From assembly GCA_002340305.1 (NCBI GenBank), contig DDLU01000122.1, forward strand, positions 1 through 25,786: DNA of 25,786 nucleotides, read 5' to 3'. This document shows positions 1 to 7,280 of the stretch, in pieces (positions within the stretch are counted from its first letter, which is position 1; each line of letters begins with the position of its first letter). The position numbers and the translations under genes were made by a program. Below the pieces are notes generated by a model, which saw only the letters and a list, made by a program, of their open reading frames with translations, searched no databases and was not told where the DNA came from. The DNA comes from Desulfovibrio sp. UBA2564 (GTDB lineage: Bacteria; Desulfobacterota; Desulfovibrionia; Desulfovibrionales; Desulfovibrionaceae).

Positions 1-50
1 CAAAAGCATTTGCCGCGCTACAAAATCTTAGAAAAATTGTGCTTAAACGC

Positions 51-82
51 AAAAAGGGGTTGCGGCGTATGCCGTAACCCCT
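51..82 (-). terminator. Rho-independent terminator of the tRNA-Pro locus
   Basis: A 12-bp stem (55-66 with 71-82, one mismatch) closes over a four-base loop (gtat). On the minus strand it is followed by a run of five T (51-55). It sits 9 bp past the CCA end of the tRNA-Pro fragment, so it looks like the original terminator of the tRNA gene, kept on the chromosomal side of the junction. Confidence 0.75.
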
Positions 83-91
83 TGAATTATC

Positions 92-140
92 TGGTCGGGA
101 TGAGAGGATTTGAACCTCCGGTCTCTGCGTCCCGAACGCA
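92..140 (-). other. 3' fragment of tRNA-Pro(CGG), probable attachment-site remnant
   Basis: Read on the minus strand, this holds the 3' two thirds of a proline tRNA: anticodon arm TGCG-TTCGGGA-CGCA with anticodon CGG, a T arm with loop TTCAAAT, the acceptor 3' strand CATCCCG, and an encoded ACCA tail. The 5' half (acceptor 5' strand and D arm) is missing. The sequence beyond position 140 does not fold as a tRNA and begins with a perfect 12-bp palindrome (139-150). The homology starts in the anticodon arm, one of the classical crossover locations for tyrosine integrases in tRNA genes. In such integrations the copy lacking its 5' half lies between element DNA (here above 140) and chromosome (here below 92). 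Not a functional tRNA gene. Confidence 0.8.
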
Positions 141-377
141 TAAATTTATGTTGCCCTTATAGCAATGTTGCCGATAAGGATGAATCAAACAACGGTCAAA
201 CAAAGGGACATTGACCAGTGCGAATTAATTCCGGTGGTTAGGTTCCTTCAGGGAACTTTTTGAATCCCATTTATCAAGCAACAGTCAAGCAAATCAGAAC
301 GGGGGCAACTTTGGGGGCAACAGTTAATGCGAAAAGGTAATATGTATTTATAAATCAAAGTTTTATCTGATTGAAGC
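141..377. mobile_element. Remnant element end with putative integrase arm-site repeats
   Basis: This non-coding stretch lies between two tRNA 3' fragments that point away from each other, and it is dense in short repeats. An imperfect direct repeat TCAARCAACRGTCAARCAA occurs near 185-205 and 274-294, and each copy is itself a near-duplication of TCAARCAA. ATGTTGCC occurs at 148-155 and 165-172. GGGGGCAAC, which contains the reverse complement of GTTGCC, occurs at 301-309 and 313-321 with a 12-bp period. A palindrome GAATTAATTC lies at 222-231, and a weak 5-bp hairpin followed by five T at 242-261. Repeats beside truncated tRNA genes are typical of tyrosine-recombinase attachment arms. No integrase gene is in the window, so the assignment is inferred. 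Confidence 0.5.
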
Positions 378-398
378 CGAATCCCTCCCTCTCCGCCA
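378..398 (+). other. 3' fragment of tRNA-Ser, probable attachment-site remnant
   Basis: CGAATCCCTCCCTCTCCGCC plus A reads as the end of a bacterial serine tRNA: the end of the T loop, the T-stem 3' strand CCCTC, the acceptor strand CCTCTCC, discriminator G and encoded CCA. Upstream sequence does not continue as a tRNA. The fragment begins in the T loop, the other classical integrase crossover location in tRNA genes. It is followed 10 bp later by a terminator, as at a real tRNA 3' flank. Its orientation puts element DNA at lower coordinates and chromosome at higher coordinates. Confidence 0.7.
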
Positions 399-408
399 GA
401 ATGTTATG

Positions 409-439
409 AGGCCCTGACTTAAAAGTCTGGGCCTTTTTT
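409..439 (+). terminator. Rho-independent terminator after the tRNA-Ser fragment
   Basis: A 10-bp stem (409-418 with 425-434, one mismatch) closes over a six-base loop and is followed by a T run (434-439) on the plus strand. It most likely terminated the original tRNA-Ser gene. On the minus strand there is no T run, so it is not an obvious terminator for the convergent gene at 456-1667. Confidence 0.75.
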
Positions 440-455
440 GGGTGGTGTATGCTGG

Positions 456-1667
456 CTAATCCTTCCTACACCAAACAACATAAACAGGATCACTAACCCC
501 GCGCGTTGATACAAAGTGCTTATCTGTGACAGGGCGCCAATCGTTGCGAATGCTGATTGTCCCTTTTTCTCCTTTGAAGCCGGCTTCTTCGGCCAGTTGG
601 AGGAGGTAACCCATTCGTTCGAATTCATGCATCTCCAGCCATCCTTGGGTTACTTTGGATGGAAACCAACGATTCGATATCCCGATCAGTAGAGAGCCTC
701 CGGGAGCCAAAAGAGCGTGGGCCTGTTTAAGAATACTTGCCGGGTCAGTTAGATATTCTATGGACAGGCTGCAAGTTATGGCATCAAAGGTGTTGTTCTT
801 GAAGTTGAGTTCAGGGTTAATATTGAGGTCCTGAACGACTTTTCCATTCAGGGATGGATTCATCCGCAGTTCATTCATATTCATCCCCAGTCCGGTGATG
901 TCTAATTCTATGTCAGGGGATAGATGTGATTCCATACTGCTCATCAGGTCCAGCACTTTCATTTCCGGGGATAGGAAGCGTTTGTAGATGCTTTGCAGAT
1001 TCTTACTCGCCTGTTTGTCAATGTGACCGATCAGGCGCGGGGAAGAGTAGAAACTTGCATCTGCGGTGTCGTCGGGACGATTGAAGAAGTCCTCATGGAT
1101 GAAATCTACTGGTTGTTTTTTCGGGGCAGCCTGCATGCCGGGACCCCAGTTGCAAATTTCTTCCAGCCAGTGTGTGAGGCGACCGCCGGTTTCGCTGTCC
1201 TTGCTGGCAACATTGATGACTTCGGCTTTTAGTTCGAATGGAATTTTCGCTAAGGGATGGTTGAGGTCAGCAATTATGTCAGTGCCAGTTCTGTCTAAAA
1301 CCCTGAACGGGATTGCTGTCTGCGGGTAAACACCGGGAAGGCCGGTAAGCGTACCTTGAGGGTAGAATCTACCTGTTCGAGCAGGTTGATTCTTGAATTG
1401 ATGAGATCTTATCTTGAACTTTCGGTGGGGGATGTTTCTGACTTTCGATAGTTCGTGCTTAGGAACACCTGCCCCGGCAGAAAAATCGACCGTAACTGAT
1501 TCACCTGACTTCGTGCCTTCAAGTTGTTCTTTTAGCTCTTCAGGTAAAAAGTCGCGCCATGCATTAACTTTCCTAGCCAGAAATTTTTCTTCGTGGATTC
1601 CGTGTCCACTTTTCCAGGTCAGTGTGAATTTGATTGTCGCAAATGAATTCTCATTGAATTCAACCAT
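456..1667 (-). CDS. SlyD-like domain fused to SAM-dependent methyltransferase
   Basis: A 403-residue protein with two parts. Residues about 5-155 end in DLNHPLAKIPFELKAEVINV (134-153), which matches the NHPLAG signature that closes SlyD-type FKBP prolyl isomerases. Residues about 210-400 match a methyltransferase type 11 family: SPRLIGHID, then VLDLMSSMESHL in place of the usual glycine-rich SAM motif, then the post-motif FDAITCSLSIEYL and LLAPGGSLLIGISNRWFPSK. The start is chosen at the ATG at 1665-1667, which is preceded by AAGAAGGAG. An in-frame GTG at 1683-1685 would add six residues but lacks a ribosome site. It is monocistronic, with a sigma-70-like promoter at 1723-1750. The methylated substrate is unknown. 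The fold assignment of the C-terminal half is firmer than that of the N-terminal half. Confidence 0.8.
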   Translation of the reverse strand: MVEFNENSFATIKFTLTWKSGHGIHEEKFLARKVNAWRDFLPEELKEQLEGTKSGESVTVDFSAGAGVPKHELSKVRNIPHRKFKIRSHQFKNQPARTGRFYPQGTLTGLPGVYPQTAIPFRVLDRTGTDIIADLNHPLAKIPFELKAEVINVASKDSETGGRLTHWLEEICNWGPGMQAAPKKQPVDFIHEDFFNRPDDTADASFYSSPRLIGHIDKQASKNLQSIYKRFLSPEMKVLDLMSSMESHLSPDIELDITGLGMNMNELRMNPSLNGKVVQDLNINPELNFKNNTFDAITCSLSIEYLTDPASILKQAHALLAPGGSLLIGISNRWFPSKVTQGWLEMHEFERMGYLLQLAEEAGFKGEKGTISIRNDWRPVTDKHFVSTRGVSDPVYVVWCRKD

Positions 1668-1722
1668 TGTCTCCTTCTTGCGCACTCTGAATTGAGTTCA
1701 TGTGTTACTCTTGTGAAGTAAT

Positions 1723-1750
1723 AGTATAATTATCTTCTGTTCAGATGCAA
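1723..1750 (-). promoter_or_regulatory. Sigma-70-type promoter for the SlyD-methyltransferase gene
   Basis: On the minus strand TTGCAT (1745-1750) is separated by 16 bp from TATACT (1723-1728). The predicted transcript starts about 50 nt upstream of the ATG at 1667. The -10 box matches five of six consensus bases. Prediction by eye only. Confidence 0.45.
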
Positions 1751-1773
1751 TGTCGGTTTAGTTATAAAAAAAG

Positions 1774-1809
1774 AAAACCCGAATTTGCGCAGATGCTTAT
1801 TCGGGTTTT
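1774..1809. terminator. Bidirectional Rho-independent terminator
   Basis: An 11-bp perfect stem (AAAACCCGAAT at 1774-1784 with 1799-1809) is flanked by an A-rich side and a T-rich side, so it can work in both directions. Its likely job is to end the operon that finishes at 1837 on the minus strand and to insulate the promoter at 1723-1750. Confidence 0.8.
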
Positions 1810-1836
1810 TGAAGTTATGAATTATCGTAAGTAATC

Positions 1837-4509
1837 TTACTTGGCTACTTGTACTTTAGGTACTCGCAAAAGTGCACCGGAACTGATGCCGCTTTTGTTG
1901 ATGAGTTTCAGGGTCAGCATCATTTCATCTTCAAGTATGTAGCGGGCTTGTTCTGCAGAATGACGACGGAAGTCATCTTCATAGAGTCTGACCAGATCGA
2001 CTGCATTGCCCATGGAGTTAATAGAGCTGCGCAGTATGCGATGGTAGGATTCTATGCTTGGCTGCATGTTGAACTGGAAGGCCTTGCCTGCAATAATCAG
2101 CGGTTCTTCAACGATCACGAAAGGTTCCACAAGTGCCAGCCGGACACACATATCCCAGCCATGCTCATTGTTGTTCGGTGATCTGAATATTCCGACATCG
2201 TTGTGTAATCTGCGTTTGTAGAGTAGCCCCCGGAGGTCGCAAATTTCACAAAGCATCTCACGAACCTGGCCCATGGCTTTTATCTTTTGGGGAACATTGT
2301 CAGAGCCATGAAGCAGGTGGCCACACTTTGCAGCGCTGACGTCATTTTTACCCTCAAGCTGTTCTAACAAAGTTGAAAGGCACTGGGGCAGAAGTCTGTC
2401 TGTAATGTCAGCCCAGAAAAGATATTCCCCTCGGGCAGCGTAAAGTCCGCTGTTCATCAGTTCATGGTATCCGTCTGAACGGTTCACTGTTCTAATGCTC
2501 AAGTCGGAGAAGTTCTCCGCAAGGGCAGCAATAAGGCCAGATTTATCATCCTGAGTAAGCAAAAGAACTTCTATCGACTTTTCAATCTGCTTCGAAAGCA
2601 TAGTCAGAAAAGCCGGAAGCATTCTTTGATCCGCAGCGTCTTTGATTGGGACGATGATGCTGATCTTGCAATCGAAATCCCCGTCCTGATTCGGCATGAC
2701 TGGCCTGAGAATAGTCCTGTCCTTCGAAATTACCAGCCCTCTATTCACGTGTCTGATCCTGCCTTTGCGGTTCAACTTGTACCATGTCTTGCCTATGACA
2801 TCACTTACGCTACTGGCGAACCCACCTACGTTACGCAAAGTTTCAGTCTCAAACATGGCACAGGCACCAATTTCATTGAAATGGGGTAGGGAATAGGCAG
2901 CTGTAGTAGTTTTGTGCTCAAATCCGGAACCGAGCCTTGAAAATATGATCTCATCAAAGCAATCGTCGTTTCCGATGTACTCCATCTCACGGGTGTCGCT
3001 AATTAACCGCTTCATGTTCGGATAACTGAGAACAGTGTCCGGCTTGGACAGAAATATATCGCGCAGGCTGTAACAGAAATTTTCAGTGTATTGGCAGGCC
3101 GGTGTCGCTGTAACAGCAAACGGAGCAGTCGCAAGCCTGAGCCCCGTATTCAGCATCTCATGAAGGGGAAGTTGCTGGGTATCAACATGACGAATATATA
3201 GGCGGTCTTGATATCTTTCAGATATTTCTTTTTCCACTTTACCGCTTTCGTCTGCGTCAAGCAGGATCAGTTCTGTGTTGAGAATTTGGTCTGTTAGAGA
3301 TTCAACGCATAACCTTGTCTCTTCATTCCATTCATAAACGGGAAGAAGAATGCTCACTTCCTGCGGACTCCTGATTTCAGAGATGGAGATACCGTTTTGT
3401 GCATAAATTTCGGAAGCTGTCTGCGGTCCTTCTATGACCAATTCACGGTAAAACTTAAGGAGTTCTTTTTCTGCAGGTATCCCTTCACCCAGATGGTCTG
3501 TGACATTAGTTCCTTCGGAATTGTCATAAAGAGCCATTGGTTCGCCCTTATGGAAATATAACGCCCAATTCTTTTTGCGAACGCAGGCATAGTCTGTAAC
3601 GCTTGTTACGTCGAAGGTTACATTACGCTCGGCAATGCCGATCAGATCAGGAACCGGTTCTCCTTCAAGGACTCCTTTCAAGCTGATTCCCTGCGCTTTC
3701 ATGTCCTGGCCAAGCGCGAGGTCGAGTAAGGTCGGTGCAATATCCAATGAACGGATGAGTTCATGCTTTTTAGACGGGGTAAGGCCTTCCGCAATAAAGG
3801 ATGCGAAAACACGGGTTTTGTTGTTCGCAAAGCCCCAAGGCATGCTTTTATCGTATTCAATGTAGTTTTCATTAAGGATGCAACCGTGGTCAGAAGTAAT
3901 CACGACTATGTCTTCGGGGCCGGGATTAATTTTATCCCACAATGCTTTAAAGTCTGTAGCCTGTCTGGATACAACTTTGAGGTATTCATCAGTTGTCCAA
4001 CTGGTAGTCTGATTGCCGCCGAAGTCATGAATGTAATCAAGGTGAAAATTGACAAAAAAAGGTTTCTTGCTTTGACGAACCCTTTTTATGAAGGCATCGC
4101 GTCGTTCGTTGTCGTAATTTCTTTCAGGGGTATGTTCAAGAGTCGGATAGCCAGATTCGAATACATCGAATCCTCTTTTGGGCTGGCAGGAATCAAGGCT
4201 GCTGTCATCCCAGCGGAAGGTCTGGTAACCGTGGAGTTTGAAATGTTCGGTAACGGTAATAACATCATCTTTGAAATTACGGATAGTCTGCACTCCGTGA
4301 TGGATCATTCCGGTCAGTCCGGGGCGCAGGGCAGAGAAGTACGCCGGAGCGGATATCCTAGTTGAACCGCCGCAAGTCATTACATCAGTAAACAGGACTC
4401 CCTGTTCAATTACTTCGTCAATTTCGTTGCGCTTTGCTGTTTCGGAAAGGCATGAGGCCAGCATATCCGAGCGAAGTGTGTCGATTACAATCCAGATGAT
4501 GTTTTTCAT
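1837..4509 (-). CDS. Sulfatase-superfamily domain fused to two GT2-like glycosyltransferase domains
   Basis: An 890-residue predicted cytoplasmic protein without a signal peptide. Residues 1-300 have the sulfatase/alkaline-phosphatase fold: metal ligands in IVIDTLRSD (D10), H156/D158/H161, and TSDHG (D207, H208). The nucleophile region reads SAPAYFSALRP with S53 where sulfatases carry Cys or Ser for formylglycine, but the following Arg is replaced by Tyr. Such a site could serve a phospho- or sulfo-transferase or hydrolase. Residues about 385-600 (VSILLPVYEWNEE) and 620-860 (KISIIVPIKDA) each resemble a GT2-family domain with a degenerate acceptor region. It is the last gene of a three-gene operon, 21 bp after the methyltransferase. 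GAGGG lies 8 bp before the ATG. It probably modifies and extends a surface glycan, with exact donor and acceptor unknown. Confidence 0.75.
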   Translation of the reverse strand: MKNIIWIVIDTLRSDMLASCLSETAKRNEIDEVIEQGVLFTDVMTCGGSTRISAPAYFSALRPGLTGMIHHGVQTIRNFKDDVITVTEHFKLHGYQTFRWDDSSLDSCQPKRGFDVFESGYPTLEHTPERNYDNERRDAFIKRVRQSKKPFFVNFHLDYIHDFGGNQTTSWTTDEYLKVVSRQATDFKALWDKINPGPEDIVVITSDHGCILNENYIEYDKSMPWGFANNKTRVFASFIAEGLTPSKKHELIRSLDIAPTLLDLALGQDMKAQGISLKGVLEGEPVPDLIGIAERNVTFDVTSVTDYACVRKKNWALYFHKGEPMALYDNSEGTNVTDHLGEGIPAEKELLKFYRELVIEGPQTASEIYAQNGISISEIRSPQEVSILLPVYEWNEETRLCVESLTDQILNTELILLDADESGKVEKEISERYQDRLYIRHVDTQQLPLHEMLNTGLRLATAPFAVTATPACQYTENFCYSLRDIFLSKPDTVLSYPNMKRLISDTREMEYIGNDDCFDEIIFSRLGSGFEHKTTTAAYSLPHFNEIGACAMFETETLRNVGGFASSVSDVIGKTWYKLNRKGRIRHVNRGLVISKDRTILRPVMPNQDGDFDCKISIIVPIKDAADQRMLPAFLTMLSKQIEKSIEVLLLTQDDKSGLIAALAENFSDLSIRTVNRSDGYHELMNSGLYAARGEYLFWADITDRLLPQCLSTLLEQLEGKNDVSAAKCGHLLHGSDNVPQKIKAMGQVREMLCEICDLRGLLYKRRLHNDVGIFRSPNNNEHGWDMCVRLALVEPFVIVEEPLIIAGKAFQFNMQPSIESYHRILRSSINSMGNAVDLVRLYEDDFRRHSAEQARYILEDEMMLTLKLINKSGISSGALLRVPKVQVAK

Positions 4510-4530
4510 TTTAAGTCCCTCATTTAGGAG

Positions 4531-5256
4531 CTAGAAAGTCAGCAAAGCATTAAAACGATATGGAGACATGGGGTAACTTTCGAGATCCTGATCAAAGGTT
4601 TGTACTTTCATGCCGTGTTTTTTGCCGTATTCATGGAACCATTCTTTAGAGTAGTACAGATGACGGTAGGGGCTGTCTTCTGCTGTGGGGTATTCTTCCC
4701 CGGCATAAACCACATCGCGTCTGTATTTTTCGCAAAGTTCGCGTTTTTCAAAATCCGGTATATCAAGGATGAAAATTTTGCCGTTTGGAGTGAGAACCCG
4801 ACGGATTTCGTCCATGGCCTGTTCGGCGTAGTTCAGATCGCGAAAGTAAAAGAATACGCCGTGTGAGAAAACTGCTTCGAACATGTTGTCGTCAAAATCA
4901 AGAGCTGAGGCTTCGCAGACTTTGCCTTGCAGTTCAGGGATTGCGGATTTCGCCTTCTTGAGAAGGGTTTCGGAATAGTCCACTCCGAAAATTTCAGGAC
5001 CTGAATCACGAAATGTGTAGAGCATTGCTCCTGCTCCACAACCAACTTCCAGAATGCGGAAAGCCTTTTCTGTCTCAAGTTTCTTTTTAATATCAGCAGA
5101 AGTTCTCATCCAATCTTTGACAGATATTGCTCCGGTTCCAGTGTCAAAACCGTCAGCTTTCATAAGATCTTCTAATGATTCCCCGCCTTCGGTTCCTTTG
5201 CGGGTCCAGACTTCGTGCCATTTATTTTCAGTACATGTATTCATTATTAATCCCAT
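4531..5256 (-). CDS. Class I SAM-dependent methyltransferase
   Basis: A 241-residue soluble protein with the Rossmann methyltransferase motifs in order: ILEVGCGAGAML (68-79, SAM binding), FGVDYSETLLKKAK, FDDNMFEAVFSHGVFFYF, then IRRVLTPNGKIFILDIPD. It belongs to the methyltransferase type 11/25 group, which methylates small molecules or sugars. It starts 2 bp after the stop of the upstream fusion gene, so translation is probably coupled. A second in-frame ATG at 5242-5244 follows a GGGA sequence and may be the true start, which would remove four residues. Its position between a nucleotidyltransferase/PLP enzyme and a glycosyltransferase suggests methylation of a glycan building block or substituent. 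This is inferred from context only. Confidence 0.8.
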   Translation of the reverse strand: MGLIMNTCTENKWHEVWTRKGTEGGESLEDLMKADGFDTGTGAISVKDWMRTSADIKKKLETEKAFRILEVGCGAGAMLYTFRDSGPEIFGVDYSETLLKKAKSAIPELQGKVCEASALDFDDNMFEAVFSHGVFFYFRDLNYAEQAMDEIRRVLTPNGKIFILDIPDFEKRELCEKYRRDVVYAGEEYPTAEDSPYRHLYYSKEWFHEYGKKHGMKVQTFDQDLESYPMSPYRFNALLTF

Positions 5257-5258
5257 CT

Positions 5259-7088
5259 TTATGCGCTCTGGTATGTGACTAGATTTTCAGACAATGTTTT
5301 AGTTAATGCTTCAACCAGCATTCGGTTCTCTTCCGGTGTTTTTACTGCAAGGCGCAGATAACGTCCTTCTGGAAGCCCCTGCTTTTTGCCAAGGTCTTTG
5401 ACCAGCATCCTGTGGTTCATAAAAAGTTGTTCCTGGATGAAGTCTGATGAAACTCCTTCGGGCAGTTCACAACAGAAATAGTTGGCAAAGGAAGGTATCA
5501 CCTTTATGCCGGGAACATCGTTGAGCATTTCTCCCATCTCGTCACGTGCTTTAATCACCTTGGCTCGCGCATACGCATAGTCCGCGCGGTATTTGGGCAG
5601 GATATCCAGAAAATATTGGGCAACGGAGTTGATGTGCCAGATCGGAAGGTCGGTACGCACTTTACCTATAAGTTTCCGGTCGGCACTGGCGATATACCCG
5701 AGTCTGATTCCCGGTACACCGAGGTCCTTACTCAGGCTGCGTAGAATGATGACATTTGGGAATTTTTCCAGTTCATCAAGCAGGGTTGTGTCCCGTCCTG
5801 TGCTGATGAAATCGGCAAATGATTCGTCAAGGATAATCATATCTAGATGACGTAATTCATCAAAAATATAGCGAAGTTCCGCTGGCTTGAATATAGTTCC
5901 GGTCGGGTTGCCGGGATTAACGATAACCAAGGCGTTGGATTCGCTGTCCCTGACTTCTTTTACAACGGTGGCCGGAGTCTGTGCCAAAGTTTCCGGGCAG
6001 GGTTTTACTGCATGAATCTGTTCAGGTTTAAGATTGCGTGCATATTCATCAAAGGACGGTTGCAGAAGAGTGACCTTGTTGATTTTTTGACGTAGAAGTT
6101 CAATCAGTTCAGAACCGCCGTTAGCCACCGCCAGCATGGATTCATCAATTTTAGCCCAGTTTGCAAGGCTGAGGTTGATTTCCTGTTGCCCGGATGGGTA
6201 GTTGCCAAGCAGGTCAGTCAGGTTTAGGCGCAATTCATTGTATAGGTTTTGGTTGGGAAAATATGGATTGTACAGGTATTCAAAATCTGTGAAATCGTAG
6301 CGCCAGTATCCGCCGTATTTTTTGCGGATTTTCTCCAGCAGGGACCTATCGTCAGTTAAGTGTGCCTCAGCACGTTGCAGATCTGTAAAGTCGTCAATTT
6401 CAAACCAGCGGTGCGGTGCGCATATCTTCGCTTTGAGCTCTTTGCTGCCCATAAAAATGATCACGCCAAGAACAAGCTCGTAATACTCATTTTGACCGTT
6501 CATCTTAACATAGAGATCTATGGTAGGCCGAAATATGTTTTGCAGAAAATCTCTAGTGAAGGTGTAGATATTTACCGTTTTGTATTTGTCGGTAAAATTG
6601 AAATTTTCATCCTGATCTTTGCCGGGAATGAGGCGGGTAATGTTTTGTTGATCTGCACTGAGTTCCACCACTGTGCCGTCCATATGGGGCTGAAAACGGT
6701 CAACCATGACTGCGTTGGCAAATGGCTCTTCCAGCAGATCTTCGATCAGGCCCGGTTTAAAGAAAATGTCGCATTCAAGAAGGATGGTGTTTCTATCCCA
6801 TAGTTCACGGGTCAACCACAGGGAATGGATATTATTGGTTTTGTTCCAGTCAGAGTTGCGGACATAAACAATCTCAATACCATTATAGCTGTTACCGAGT
6901 TTTTCATGAATCTGTTCGGATTTATAGCCTTCAACAATAATGAAACGCTCAATTGGATGCCTGGAAAGAATTTTCAAGGCATTGATAATTAAGGGACATC
7001 CATTTACTTCAACCAGTGGCTTGGGAACATCATCAGTGATGGGACTAAGCCTTTGCCCTCTTCCTGCTGCCAAAATGATAACCTGCAT
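5259..7088 (-). CDS. Bifunctional nucleotidyltransferase / PLP-dependent aminotransferase-fold enzyme
   Basis: A 609-residue fusion. Residues 1-245 are a LicC-like NTP transferase: IILAAGRGQRL then PKPLV at 22-26, catalytic metal Asp in LLECDIFF (D107), and WFEIDDFTDLQRA near the end, as in phosphocholine cytidylyltransferases. Residues 265-609 are a fold type I PLP enzyme of the class I/II group closest to HisC or CobD: NPGNPTGT (391-398), ILDES (D421), and the Schiff-base lysine in SLSKDLGVPGIR (K454). CobD-type enzymes decarboxylate threonine phosphate and HisC-type enzymes transaminate, and sequence alone does not choose. The start is set at the ATG at 7086-7088, with GGAGG 5 bp before it, rather than seven codons upstream. 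It is the first gene of the sigma-54 operon. A plausible job is making an amino-alcohol phosphate and activating it with CTP, which is inference. Confidence 0.8.
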   Translation of the reverse strand: MQVIILAAGRGQRLSPITDDVPKPLVEVNGCPLIINALKILSRHPIERFIIVEGYKSEQIHEKLGNSYNGIEIVYVRNSDWNKTNNIHSLWLTRELWDRNTILLECDIFFKPGLIEDLLEEPFANAVMVDRFQPHMDGTVVELSADQQNITRLIPGKDQDENFNFTDKYKTVNIYTFTRDFLQNIFRPTIDLYVKMNGQNEYYELVLGVIIFMGSKELKAKICAPHRWFEIDDFTDLQRAEAHLTDDRSLLEKIRKKYGGYWRYDFTDFEYLYNPYFPNQNLYNELRLNLTDLLGNYPSGQQEINLSLANWAKIDESMLAVANGGSELIELLRQKINKVTLLQPSFDEYARNLKPEQIHAVKPCPETLAQTPATVVKEVRDSESNALVIVNPGNPTGTIFKPAELRYIFDELRHLDMIILDESFADFISTGRDTTLLDELEKFPNVIILRSLSKDLGVPGIRLGYIASADRKLIGKVRTDLPIWHINSVAQYFLDILPKYRADYAYARAKVIKARDEMGEMLNDVPGIKVIPSFANYFCCELPEGVSSDFIQEQLFMNHRMLVKDLGKKQGLPEGRYLRLAVKTPEENRMLVEALTKTLSENLVTYQSA

Positions 7089-7131
7089 AGCAACCTCCAT
7101 GTCAAACAAGTGGCTTTAATGCGGTTTAACA

Positions 7132-7148
7132 AGCAATCTTTGTTCCAA
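7132..7148 (-). promoter_or_regulatory. Sigma-54 (RpoN) promoter of the glycan operon
   Basis: On the minus strand TTGGAACAAAGATTGCT matches the RpoN consensus YTGGCACGRNNNTTGCW at all but two informative positions. The invariant GG (7145-7146) and GC (7133-7134) have the required 10-bp spacing. The predicted start is near 7121, giving a leader of about 33 nt before the ATG at 7088 with its GGAGG. This implies activation by an enhancer-binding protein. Confidence 0.7.
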
Positions 7149-7230
7149 AGTTAAGTTTAATTAATATGGCTGGATAAAAAAGGAGTAGGATTTTAGAGGA
7201 CGGAAGGTTTGATCATTGTCAGGCATAGTA

Positions 7231-7255
7231 AAACCCGGCTGATGTGGCCGGGTTT
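7231..7255 (-). terminator. Hairpin terminator after the 69-residue gene
   Basis: A perfect 9-bp stem AAACCCGGC (7231-7239) pairs with 7247-7255. On the minus strand it is followed by only four T. It lies 26 bp beyond the stop codon of the small gene at 7281-7490 and separates it from the sigma-54 promoter. Confidence 0.6.
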
Positions 7256-7280
7256 CAATTCAGGCGCATGGACTACCCTG

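Noticed and set aside
92..180. Complete tRNA-Pro gene on the minus strand
   Set aside because: The 5' half (acceptor strand and D arm) is missing, so only a 3' fragment is supported.
141..323. CRISPR array
   Set aside because: The repeats are few, short, imperfect and irregularly spaced, and there are no cas genes in the window.
3763..4365. 200-codon plus-strand frame inside the sulfatase/glycosyltransferase gene
   Set aside because: It lies opposite conserved sulfatase-fold sequence and has no recognisable protein features.
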